This document shows, one piece after another, positions 12,469 to 23,084 of a stretch of 64,000 nt of DNA. The notes below the pieces were generated by a model. It had not been told where the DNA came from. It did not search any database and worked only from the letters and a program-made list of their open reading frames with translations. The DNA lies in contig CM049317.1 of the NCBI GenBank assembly GCA_026874595.1, forward strand, positions 45,346,401-45,410,400, in the 5' to 3' direction. The position numbers and the translations under genes are program-made. Numbering within the stretch: the first letter of the stretch is position 1; each line of letters opens with the position of its first letter. Source of the stretch: Sipunculus nudus (taxonomy: Eukaryota > Annelida > Sipuncula > Golfingiida > Sipunculidae).

Positions 12469-13530
12469 CTTGTTTAAATACTTTATCATCCTATTTAAAC
12501 ACTGATTCAACAAAAGAATAATCATGAATCATGTCCATATTTCGCTCATATTAGCTTGGTCACCGTTTTAAACAAATAGTCATTATGTAATCCAGTGGTT
12601 TTTCATACTCGTATGTTCATTTACACATTCGTGTCACGAGAAGTCAATATTTGAATTGTCTAAGTTAATTTGCATGAACTTTGATTTATAAAATTATTGG
12701 CCGTTTTACCCACCTTCGATTTTATTACAATATGGGCCGTTTTACCCACTTGCGATTTTATTACAATATGGGCAGGGTATAGTTATTACAATATGGGCCG
12801 TTTTTTATTACATTATGGGCTATTATTACATTATGGGTCGTTTTTATTACAATATGGACCGTTATTACATTATGGGCCAGTTATTACATTATGGGTCGTA
12901 ACAACAGTAATGAATGTCCAAAACAATTCAAAAGGCATTTTCAGGCCCTCATATTAGATTTATAGATATGCAAATGTAAAAAGTGTAAGTCCAATATTTT
13001 TTATTATCACTCTGCTTTTCAATGGGATCAGCAGGGTAGGTAAACTGCAAAATCTTAAAGAAAAGAAATGCAGAAAGCATGACTAAAGGTCTTGTAATAA
13101 ACATAGTGAATGATGGTCTGAGGCAAAATGTATGGTTGTTGAGCTATCAGGAACTAATCCCACAGCTTGCTCGATACCTGTCAGTCTCAAAAGGAATACC
13201 ACACAGGCCACATATAAGATCAAAATATAGCAAAAGATCAAGGAAATCCATGCAAGAATTATTGTGAAACGGGTGCTTCCATATTAATTTTTATTCAATA
13301 CAAGCCAACTGTACTGAGCTTTCATAAATGATGGTCATATTTATTAAGAAATCTTTGACCCAATGCAAGATTACAGTAATATATATCCCACTGCATTCAC
13401 TTAAATAGTTCTTGAGATAATATGTTCTAAAGGAATTTAAAGATGGCGTCCTGGTGGCCATATTGGATTTCTGACAGGTCGGAAATTGAACAACAAACAT
13501 CCTCTAAAAGGGACCAAACATCATAAAAAA

Positions 13531-13870
13531 ATCACAGAAACTGTCCTGGCAAAAGGATTTCTAAAATGGCTACCTGGCAGACATAATGGTTTTCTGACAA
13601 GTCACACATCCTCCAATAAGACACTAAACTTGTAGCAATTGCTTCAAAGAATGTAACAGTTATGAATGTCCAAAACAATTCAAAAGGCATGATCAGGTTG
13701 GAGAGCTCTCATATCAGATTTATGAACATGCAAATGTAAAAAGTGCAAGTCCAATTTGTTTTAATTATCAGCTTGCTATTCAATGGGGTCAGCAGGGTAG
13801 GTAAACTGCAAAACCGAAAAGAAAAGAAATGCAGAAAGCATCACTAAGAGTCTTGTAATCAAATAAAGCC
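13531..13870. repeat. dispersed repeat R, copy 2, uninterrupted (empty site)
   Basis: Collinear with 11125-11283 joined to 12903-13090. The joining point reads GAATGTAACAGTTATGAATG near 13650-13669, with no TIR element. It therefore serves as the pre-insertion reference for the 1.6-kb element. Confidence 0.85.
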
Positions 13871-14652
13871 ATCCTAAATCCAGGTACAGACCCACATATT
13901 ATCAGAACAAACACTTGCTGGTATATCTGATGATTTGTATAATAATATTCAGATATCTAGAAAACTAAGTTAATTGCTATGATTCCATGATATAAACTGC
14001 AAAATGTTCCCATCATTTTATAAATCAGTAGCTAAACTTAACACTTAACTCTCATAGTCTTAATGCCTGGCCAAAGCATTCCGGCAACAGTGTTTTTGTT
14101 ATGCACTAATGATATATCCTTATCACTCCATGAGCTGATACAAAAGGGAGTCATATATCACAAGTGTCACTGACAATTATGGGCACATAGTGAGATGTAC
14201 CAGTTGTGAGTGCCATATGGTTATATATACAAGACTAGATGTGTCGGAACGACACGAATGCCCCCGCCTGAGGCAAATTAGAAACATTTGCTAAATTTTG
14301 AAAAAATTTTTAAGTTCAGGAGGTGTCATATGGTCAAAAGTAGGTCAACAAGGGCAAAATGCAAACTCGATCTGTTACGGGTCATTATCAAGCAACACAC
14401 CAAAAATCAGGCCAGTATCTGCAGGCACTGTGAAAAAAAGTCCATACATGTGCATTTTCCATAAAAATTTCTGTCTTTCATGAAATTTTCTATGTTTAGG
14501 AGCCGTAAGACAATGAAAAGTAGGTCAACCGGGATGAAACGCAAACTCGATCTGCAACTGTCATTATCTGCTCACACATAAAAAATCAGGGTGGTATCTG
14601 CAGGCATTGAGGAAAAAAAGTTGGTACATATGCATTTGTTATGAAAATTTCT
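13871..14652. other. AT-rich dispersed repeat, no gene
   Basis: From about 14239 two imperfect copies, roughly 200 bp apart, share AGTAGGTCAAC, GCAAACTCGATCTG and GTATCTGCAGGCA. I see nothing that looks like a gene. The frame at 14298-14483 lies in this repeat and lacks any recognisable domain. Confidence 0.5.
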
Positions 14653-15305
14653 TAGTAAGTTAAATTAGGAACTCGGTTTTGTGGGGAATAGCTGTTTATT
14701 CTCGAGTAGTTGCAAGGTTACATTTCATTTCTGCAAAAATAATGACATTAATAAATAAATGTGCATAATGGTGCGCGTATATTAATACATTTCGCAATAC
14801 GTGTAAAAGTTTACATCCTTTTCTCTCCAACTAAATATAACAGTAATATTCCTTCAAGTCTTACATGAAGGTCCATGGTCTTGACCCATTATAACAATAA
14901 ACCTCTGAGGCTATAGTAATTATTACGCAGACAACTGTTACATACCATAAAAGGAAAGAGACACACTTCAAGAGTAAACGAATGATATTTGAGAGATAAA
15001 TTAACTAAAATAAATAAAAAAAAATAACTTACCCTGTGTCAGGAATCTTTTCTAAAACTGCATGGGGCTGTTATCATACCCTTCTCAGTCAGAGAATCAA
15101 TGACAGAATGAAAAATACACAGAACTACCAAGTACCCTGGTCAACACAGTTGTTATGTCACATGACCAAGTTTGACCAATAGATATATAACACAAGCTAT
15201 TTAAGGGTTAAACTTAATTAATAACTGGTAGGTGGCAGCCATGATTGCCTATAATTAATAAAATAAATTACCTTCAGGTGGCAGCAACACTGAAGAAAAA
15301 CAACA
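14653..15305 (-). repeat. isolated gypsy LTR, 3'-truncated
   Basis: Closely related to 4894-5555 and starting with the same TGTTG at 15305, but about 12 bp of its sense-strand 3' end (the CAACCCATCTA segment) are missing at 14653. It is either a solo LTR damaged at one end or the point where the segmental duplication broke. Its outer flank from 15306 matches that of the 5' LTR from 5556. Confidence 0.8.
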
Positions 15306-15352
15306 CTGTTAATTCACTTTTCACGGGATGCGACCCGATATACTAGCAATTA

Positions 15353-16700
15353 AAGGCGGTTTCACACCGGATGCGTACGAACGAACTCTGCGTCCGAAAG
15401 AAAAATCTGCTGTACGAACGAAAAAATAAAACACTTTATCTTATGTTGGTGCATACACACCTAATCCGAACGATGCTATCCGAACGAAAAAAATAGAACA
15501 TGTTCTATTTTTTGTCGTTCACATCGGACAAGAATGGCTTCTTTTCACCTTCAACACAAAAAAGCTGAAATATTTTTAAGCAGACTGGTTCATTTGTACG
15601 TTACCTATTTGATATATATGTAATACTGTACAACATGGAAGTGTTGTTTCCTTGTCCAATATTTTTAAATTATGTGATAAAAATATAAAAACAGGGATTA
15701 TTTATATTTCAATCAAATCTATTTGATCTAAACAGATATTAATAAAATTTTGTTAGCTCCAAGTTTTTTTTAATTTACACCAGACTTCTTTTTATATAAT
15801 CTGTAAATTTCCTGGGGGGGGGATTATATTTTTATCAAAAGGGATTTCAATCGCCGCTAGGCCACTTATTTTACAATCGGGGACAAAACAGACTTTTAAA
15901 CCAGGTTTAGATGTAATTTTTCAGGGTAAATTCTAATTCTTAATATATTATTTGCAATATATAAAAGTTATTCTGCGAAAGGGGGGAGGGATGATTACAT
16001 TGATCATCCCCCCTAGCCCCCCCCCTTCTATATTGACGCCCCTGAATATAAGTCAGCTGTGTAAGCGATATTACAAATTAGCGACATTATCCAGGACAAG
16101 GTGTTCATTACCAATAAAAAATCCGCGGTAAATATAGAAAAAAAATCATGGAACAATAATTTTTTTCATTTGTTTTGTATTCTTATCATAGTATTATTTT
16201 TAGTTCAACGTTTTGCATTTAAACAGAAGTTTCATAGCTGTGCGCAGACTGTTCAAAATCATATTGGCAGATTTGAAATGAAATATAAATCAAACTTAAT
16301 TAGTGATTCAAACTTTAATTTAACTTGAAATGCAGCAATTACAGTGTCATCCGTTCTCTTGAAACAAGAGCTTGCGCAATTATTTTTTAATTCATGTTGA
16401 AATGGGAATTTAGATCGAGTGAGTGGTAAATATTATTCTCAATTATACAGTCAGTATACTCAGAGATAAAAACTTTATTATTAATAATCATTAATTAAAA
16501 ATTAATGAGAAAATCAATTTACACGTTCAGAAATATTCGACATTTTTGTATAGGTCTATATATATGGCCATTAAGCCTATATTTTAGTGCATCCGATATA
16601 TTGCTCATATATCTGTCCATTACGAATTTCGGAGACGAAAATTCCTCGGTCGGAAACCAAAAATATCGTTCGGATTTGGTGTGAATGAAATTTCGGATGC
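15353..16700. mobile_element. candidate DNA-transposon-derived segment
   Basis: Starts with the same GGCGGTTTCACACCGGATG terminus as 5604 but holds about 1.3 kb of AT-rich sequence before the two duplication copies realign near ATGAAAAATATATCGGATGC. A segment near 16674-16705 is inverted relative to copy 1. No transposase is recognised. The small frame at 16101-16328 shows no domain. A second matching terminus was not found, so the outer boundary is unclear. Confidence 0.4.
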
Positions 16701-16767
16701 GACAGGATTTTTAGTCCTATATGAAAAATATATCGGATGCACTACAATTTAGACTTTATTGCCATAT

Positions 16768-16835
<68 letters not shown>

Positions 16836-16933
16836 CTATACATATAATTTTCGAATATTTTTGAACATGTAAATTGATTTTCTCATAAATTAATAATAAA
16901 GTTGATCTCTGAGTGTACTGACTGCATAATTGA
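16438..16933. repeat. inverted repeat, arms about 165-205 bp
   Basis: The left arm (about 16438-16603) is the reverse complement of the right arm (about 16728-16933). For example GTGCATCCGATATA pairs with TATATCGGATGCAC, and GAGAAAATCAATTTACACG pairs with its complement near 16868-16890. The right arm carries extra TA microsatellite. Copy 1 of the duplication has only the right arm. Confidence 0.8.
16767..16832. repeat. CA/TA microsatellite
   Basis: A CA tract followed by an interrupted TA tract, counterpart of 5761-5812. Confidence 0.9.
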
Positions 16934-17496
16934 AAATTATTGGGCCTTGCTAGGAACCAGCTAGGCCTACAGTCATGAGTTCACAGGTGACATATATTAA
17001 TATGCTTATTTTCAAAGACCCTGATCTCATGCAAGGCCCTGGACCCGGTACATGTGTTCTCAAGCAAATCAGGTCATGTAAGGGGGTCCGCAGGAAGAAA
17101 CCCTCTTCCTGTGACCCCGCTGTCACAAGAAGGCCTGCAAAACAATTCTTTCAAAGATCTCTCTTTTGAAAAGGGGATTATTTCGGGCCAGTGACCTCGA
17201 ATAGCACTAAACCCCAAGATAGGGCCCCAGCAGAAAAAGCCTGTGCAGGCATCACACACTCTATGGCTATTGTGTTACTAAGCCCGAAGATACAAAGAAA
17301 AGAGGCGCCTGCGGGGGGGGGGGGGGGACAAATATTTTAAGTATTAATTATGCACGTAATTCGCAAATATTGCAAATAAAACTGGGTGGAATCTCTTCGG
17401 GAAAACCCGGAGCATTTGTATGTCGAAAATCAAGGCAATCCGTACTGTGGTATTAGAGGAGATACGGAAAATGACAAAAATCGCCTAACGCTATTA

Positions 17497-17551
<55 letters not shown>
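17497..17551. repeat. TA microsatellite
   Basis: Counterpart of 6470-6532 in copy 2 of the duplication. Confidence 0.92.
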
Positions 17552-17553
<2 letters not shown>

Positions 17554-19068
17554 ATTGCATCAATGCAATAATAAGAAAATTTCAAAAACCGCAAATATGC
17601 TTAACGTTATCACGATCATTATTTCACGATCATTATTATCATTATTTCATTCACAAATGCCGACAGTGACAACACAGGCACCAGAGAAGACATCAGATCT
17701 AAATCGAGCGAGTCGTGATTCCGGTTTCCGAGATACTCAACCTTGAGTGTACGTGATAATGACAGTGTATATATTAGTCGGATGACCGTTGGGTGACTGT
17801 CATAGTTACTTGGACATATTACGAGAACCTCCTCAAAAGTACAGCTGCTTCGAATTCCATTCCAACTACTAGCTATTATAGATATACGTTACATTCGGAT
17901 ATATTTAAACTTCAGCGCAGTGTTGTAGACAGGTGTTACGTCCTCTACTGTAATAACGTCCCCTATTGTAATAATTATTACATTAGGGGTTACAAATAAA
18001 CTGTTTCTCACAACCCCTATTGTAATAACGTGTACTATTGTTATAATTATTACAATAGGGGTTGTAGTTGCAACCCCTATTGTTATAATATTTTTATTAC
18101 ATTAGGGGTTGCGGTTGCAATGGTTTTTGCACACTAGATTTGGTAAAAAAAATGTGAATACTGTGATACCACACACAAATCGATACCTACAGACATGTAA
18201 ATTGTATTTTATAATGTTATAAAATGTCATCATTGTTCATGAATATTATTATCCCTTGACAAATTACGTTTGTGATTATAACAAACTCTTAATGTTACAG
18301 TGATTAACTGTTAAATACTGTTGAGAGGGCAAGTGAATCGCCGCCTTTGCCCGGCAATTAAATTATTATTAATATTAATATTATATGTTATATATGAATT
18401 ATACTATAATTAATGTTATATATCATATAAGTATTATATCTAAATAAATATAAGCCGAATAATATGAACGGATAATTTTTAAAACAATTATTACTTTATT
18501 CTGGAAATTATTTTTTTATTTTCATTTTATTCCAATTAAGAACTATTTTGTTATTTGTGGACAATAGTATCATGATCAATTATTTCAACAGGCAACGTTA
18601 TTACAATACAGGTTGGACCGGGCAGCCCAAATTGTAATAACGTCCAGTAATGTAATAACCACGGTCTTAGACTATTGTTGTGTATCATATATAGAGTAGT
18701 AACAAACAGGTGTTCATACATTTCACTGTTACACCCCTGTTCTGAGTGATAACCATACAGATTGTTAGGTTATTGAGATTCACATATTTTTTTTTCTCTT
18801 GGAATTTGAAAGTTGCGCTTGAGTTCGTCAGGAGGTCGGCGTGTGGATTCCCATGGACCGAGTTCACCATGTGGATACCCTGGTGTTGTTTCTGATAGAT
18901 GGCGCTGCGACAGACCCGTCGCTAAATTTCTCCTATATGGTGTCAAATCACTCGAGATTTACGTGAAAACATGGAAAACCTTTTCAGACACAGACACTTT
19001 ATATATTATATACAAATATATATATTATACACAATATTTGTATTGTGTCTGTGTCTAATTTTCCCATG

Positions 19069-19069
<1 letters not shown>

Positions 19070-19145
<76 letters not shown>
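19070..19145. repeat. TA microsatellite
   Basis: A TA tract of about 75 bp inside the 3.3-kb TIR element. Confidence 0.93.
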
Positions 19146-19148
<3 letters not shown>

Positions 19149-19150
<2 letters not shown>

Positions 19151-19541
19151 ACACTGACTCTTCCACTTCAAGACCATCGACCGACGTGAAAGCAAGTATC
19201 TGCTGATTAAACAGTAAACATATTTTCTTTTTTACCATGGCTCTGTTCCTTTTATTATTCCTATAACTTAAAACATAATTGAAATATTGTACGTTAAAGT
19301 CCTTGGCGCTGTTGATATAAGAATGTAAATGACTTAGGCTCCCCCAACCCCCATCAGAGATGGGCCCAAAAACCCGACTTTGACAAGTTTCGAGGGCTTT
19401 TTTTACCAGAAGTAACGTGTAAGATTCCTTATGTATGGAACATAGAAGGCGTGTGGAGAGATTTTCTATAAACCTGCAGCATGCGATTTTTTCTCTGTGT
19501 TGCTCCTGGGTACAATCCGGAAACTTAAAAAATCGCTTCAC
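19149..19541 (-). CDS. unrecognised 130-codon frame inside the TIR element
   Basis: An open frame of 130 codons on the minus strand, longer than expected for this AT-rich stretch, begins next to the 26-bp tandem repeat. It is rich in Lys, Cys and Ser and has no transposase motif that I recognise. It could be a decayed piece of an element-encoded protein or chance. There is no support from neighbours, codon usage or homology, so I hold it only as a candidate. Confidence 0.12.
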
Positions 19542-19546
19542 ATAAA

Positions 19547-19667
19547 GATCGCGAGGAATCTCATCACATAACGATCGTGAGGAATCTCATCACATAACGA
19601 TCGTGAGGAATCTCATCACATAACGATCGTGAGGAATCTCATCACATAACGATCGTGAGGAATCTCA
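19547..19667. repeat. 26-bp tandem repeat, about 4.7 copies
   Basis: Units of GATCGTGAGGAATCTCATCA plus CATAAC are nearly identical. The first unit has GATCGCG. It lies inside the 3.3-kb TIR element. Confidence 0.93.
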
Positions 19668-19738
19668 CCTCCTTTATTTCTCAATACGGGGACCGTTAAG
19701 AGTACCTTTTAATTACAGTTAATAGCATCAATAATTGA

Positions 19739-20575
19739 GTGGTTATTACATTAAGGAACTTTATCACAATAGGGGTTACTCGGACCCCACCACTCTTGTA
19801 ATAACGTTGCCTATTGTAATAAAAATGTATGCAAAAAAACCTTATATATATATATATTTATAGTAAATGGAGATACATTAAGAACAGTTATAAAGTACAG
19901 ACATTTAAGCATTTGTTAATCAAAGAATTGTTGTATTTTAACACTTATTAAAACACCTTTTATACCGTAAATGACACATGTAATTAAGTGGTTATTACAT
20001 TAAGGAACTTTATTACAATAGGGGTTACTCTGACCCCACCACTATTGTAATAACGTTGCCTATTGTAATAAAATTTGTGCCATTAAAATCTTATGGATAT
20101 TTCTGTAGTACATGGAGATACATTAAGAACAGTTATAATTTACAGACATTTTAGCATTTGTAAACCATACAACTGTCACAGTTTAATAAATATTAAAACA
20201 CCTATTATACCGTAAATGACACATGTAATTAAGTGGTTATTACATTAAGGAACTTTATCACAATAGGGGTTACTCGGATCACCACTATTGTAATAACGTT
20301 GCCTATTGTAATAATGATTAAAGCCAGAAAAATATTATAGATATTTTTTAGTACATGGGTGATACTATATGAACAGTTGTAATTTATAGACATATTGGTA
20401 GTAGCACACCTAACAACCGTTTCATTTAAGGAAATATTAAAATACCCTTTTTATATTGTAAATGACATCAGTTATTGAATGGTTATTACAATAACGAACT
20501 TTATAACGATAGGGGTTACTTGGGCCAAAACACTTTTGTTATAACGTTGCCTATTGTAATAAAATAATTGAGGAA
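19739..20575. repeat. 246-bp tandem repeat, about 3.4 copies
   Basis: Units start at about 19739, 19988, 20233 and 20479, each with GTGGTTATTACATTAAGGAAC (the last diverged), followed by the inverted motif pair AATAGGGGTTACT and ATTGTAATAACG. The spacing is 245-249 bp. The repeats spread the subterminal TGTAATAA motif through the interior of the TIR element. Confidence 0.85.
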
Positions 20576-22842
20576 CTTACAGTTATTTGATTAAGTTATG
20601 TTGATTATTAAGTGTAAACATAGTCTTTTCATCCGTGTCCAAACGGATGACATACAAAAAAAGTCTTAATAATTGTTATTCCTAGATAACGTAGAACAAA
20701 ATATACATTCATTAATAAATAATTATAATAATGTTGCCTGTTGTAATGAATGAAGGATCAGCACTATTATGTGTACTACATACATGCAATTTACACAACC
20801 CCGTTTAAAATCGATATAATAAATAAATGATCATCAATTTAAAATACAATAGTCATTTATATTGTATAATTTAAAAACAAATCATAAAAACGTACCATTA
20901 CAATATCGCACTAACATACGGATATACTTTGCTGAAGACAAATTATTTATATTATCAGGGTATTTATATTATCAAAGGTATCGATATATACGTTGTACCA
21001 CTGAATTCGCATTTTTATTACCAAAGCTGGTGTGCAAAAAAACATTGCAACCGCAACCCCTAATGTAATAAAAATGTTATTACAATTGGGGTTGCAAATA
21101 CAACCCCTAATGTAATAATTATAACAATAATGCACGTTATTGCAATAGGGGTTACGAGAAACAGCTCATTTGTAACCCCTAATGTAATAATTATTACAAT
21201 AGGGGATGTTATTATAATAGGGCACGTAACAGACAGGTCCACACCATCCGAGTCTTAGTGCAAGTGCGAGTCCTTAGGGGTTCGAGTCCAAGTCCACCGT
21301 CTTCAAGCCCGAGTCTTTTAGAGCTCAATAAAAATATCTTTATTTAAACACTTTAAATTGGATTTAAGATTGTCATGAATATTTCTGTCCAAGTTTACAC
21401 ATGCTTTTCGCGATGCTAGAATAAAGCTTTATACATACAGCCTTGACTTTTTTATATTCAGTGAGCATTTGATATGTTTGGGTCTCTCAATATATGAGTG
21501 TAATCTCTAATGTGAACGTCCTAGTTTACATAACAGTACATTTTCCTTGGAATCAGGACGGACTACGGCCTGATATATCGAATCCTGACATCCGAGTGCG
21601 AATCCGGGGCCCTTGGGTCCGAGTCCGAGGGCCTGAAAAGTTGACTCGAGTCCGGACTCGAGGCCTACATAAATCATATACCAAAATTGGTAGGAGCGTA
21701 ACTGCGTTGTGCTTGAATAACTGAATAAGACAGCTATAAAATGAGTCTACTTTAATTAGAGAACACAGGACTATTTGGCGATTTGGGTAAATAAGCTTTT
21801 TCCTATTATACAAAAATACAGCCCTGAGGGTTCACAAAGCTATCGACAGTAAATGACCATGATACGTTTTGTATTAATGCTAATTCTATCTTTCGCAAAT
21901 GAGTTTCTCGGACAAGTTTATAGTATGAATTTTAAACAGATTCGTTTTAATGGATAATGCCATGATATTGGTTACGCTTACATACGTGTGTATAAAGGCA
22001 CTTCATCGAGGCAGGGTCGTATCCGGGGGGGGGGGGGGGCGAAGCCGCAGGTGGCCATCCCCCCAGTCTCTCCGACTGTGCATATAATATTGAGGGGGCA
22101 ATTCCACCCAGAAATATCTTCCAAGAAAATTAAAGCATAAAAGTAAAGTATCAGTTATCAATCAGGTTTACTTTAAAGTTTCATTACTTTACACTTTCAT
22201 ATGCAGGTAACAAACTGTCCCTCTTGTTTTCAGTCTTTAAAAAATGGTACAATGCCCCCCCCCCCCCCCCCCCCCGCAAACCCCATTCCGTTAATAATGG
22301 CTACAGCTCTTGGAGGTGGGTTGAATACTCAGCACAGTAAGGAAGGAGTATCAAAATATAATTCTTGAGGTAAACTCTCCAGGAATTTCAAAGCAGTCGT
22401 CTGCTTCAATAAACGTGACCAAGGTCAGACTAATAACAAGGATGATCCCGGTAGCCATGATCCTCAAGGTGTTGTGATGACTACATGGCTGACTGTGAAA
22501 GGTTTCACACTTTCTTGTTAACAAGGAAGTATTTGCCTCTCGACTTACTTTATCAACTCAATGACATATTGAATGTACGATAGCCTAGTACGATATGGGG
22601 TCAGGAAAGCTTCCGTGATCACATATAAAAACATATGTATGAAGTGCTTGTTTAGTTTTCTTATGGCGCAAATCATCTACTGCATTACCGATACACCACT
22701 TCTATTTGAAGCACGGTGAACTCCTGACAACTTATCTATGCTGAAACCCATTTCCTGCACTCCCCCCCCCCCCCCCCGGGAAAAAAAACCTTATACTGTC
22801 ACGCACAAGCAAGCTCGTCCGACTTCCAAAACCTCGCACCCT

Positions 22843-22967
22843 TTAATGATCCCAATTACACCTCGAGTATCCAACCCATCCTCTGAATTCCATCCCTCGC
22901 ACCAATCTTCCTCCATCCTGTCCACCCTCCAGAATACGTCCCTCCTGCAAACTGCACGGTATCCATC
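22843..22967. other. 124-bp segment absent from duplication copy 1
   Basis: Copy 1 passes directly from CCTCGCACCC to ATCCCTCTAGCCC (near 8545-8555). Copy 2 has about 124 extra bp here, itself C/T-rich and similar in flavour to the neighbouring minisatellite. Confidence 0.7.
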
Positions 22968-23084
22968 CCTCTAGCCCATAGCTTTCGTGCTCTCTCCTTA
23001 AGCTTCGGTTTCCTCCGCTGAGAGACCATGGAATGGATACATACGCCGCATTATAACATGCAGTTACCATCCCTCCAACCCACC

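Larger units (their letters stand above)
11284..12902. mobile_element. 1.6-kb TIR element with arrays of CCCATAWTGTAATAA motifs, non-autonomous
   Basis: The left end begins GTTACAACCCATAATGTAAT and the right end, read on the minus strand, begins GTTACGACCCATAATGTAAT. Both ends continue for about 250 bp as near-matching arrays of a 15-17-bp motif (CCCATAATGTAATAAC or CCCATATTGTAATAA). The flanks share ACAGT, and a paralogous empty site exists near 13655. The interior is AT-rich with AAT, TA and A-run tracts and no recognisable transposase, so mobilisation in trans is inferred. Its architecture resembles the element at 17935-21230. Confidence 0.8.
11125..13090. repeat. dispersed repeat R, copy 1, split by a TIR element
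   Basis: 11125-11283 and 12903-13090 are the two halves of a repeat that is found uninterrupted at 13531-13870. Matching blocks include GGCAGACATAATGG, ACATCCTCCAATAAGA, TGAATGTCCAAAACAATTC and GCAGGGTAGGTAAACTGC. The interruption is the element at 11284-12902. Confidence 0.85.
17935..21230. mobile_element. 3.3-kb TIR element with TGTAATAA motif arrays and perfect 8-bp target duplication
   Basis: Flanked on both sides by AGACAGGT (17927-17934 and 21231-21238). Copy 1 of the duplication has a single AGACAGGT at 6923-6930 at the same place, that is, an empty site. The ends form inverted repeats of about 215 bp starting GTTACG, packed with the motif CCCCTATTGTAATAAC and its complement. The interior has a 26-bp tandem repeat, a 246-bp tandem repeat and a TA microsatellite. 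An 8-bp duplication with TIRs is known for hAT, P and KDZ/Zisupton elements. I recognise no transposase, so the superfamily is open and the copy is probably non-autonomous. Confidence 0.9.
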
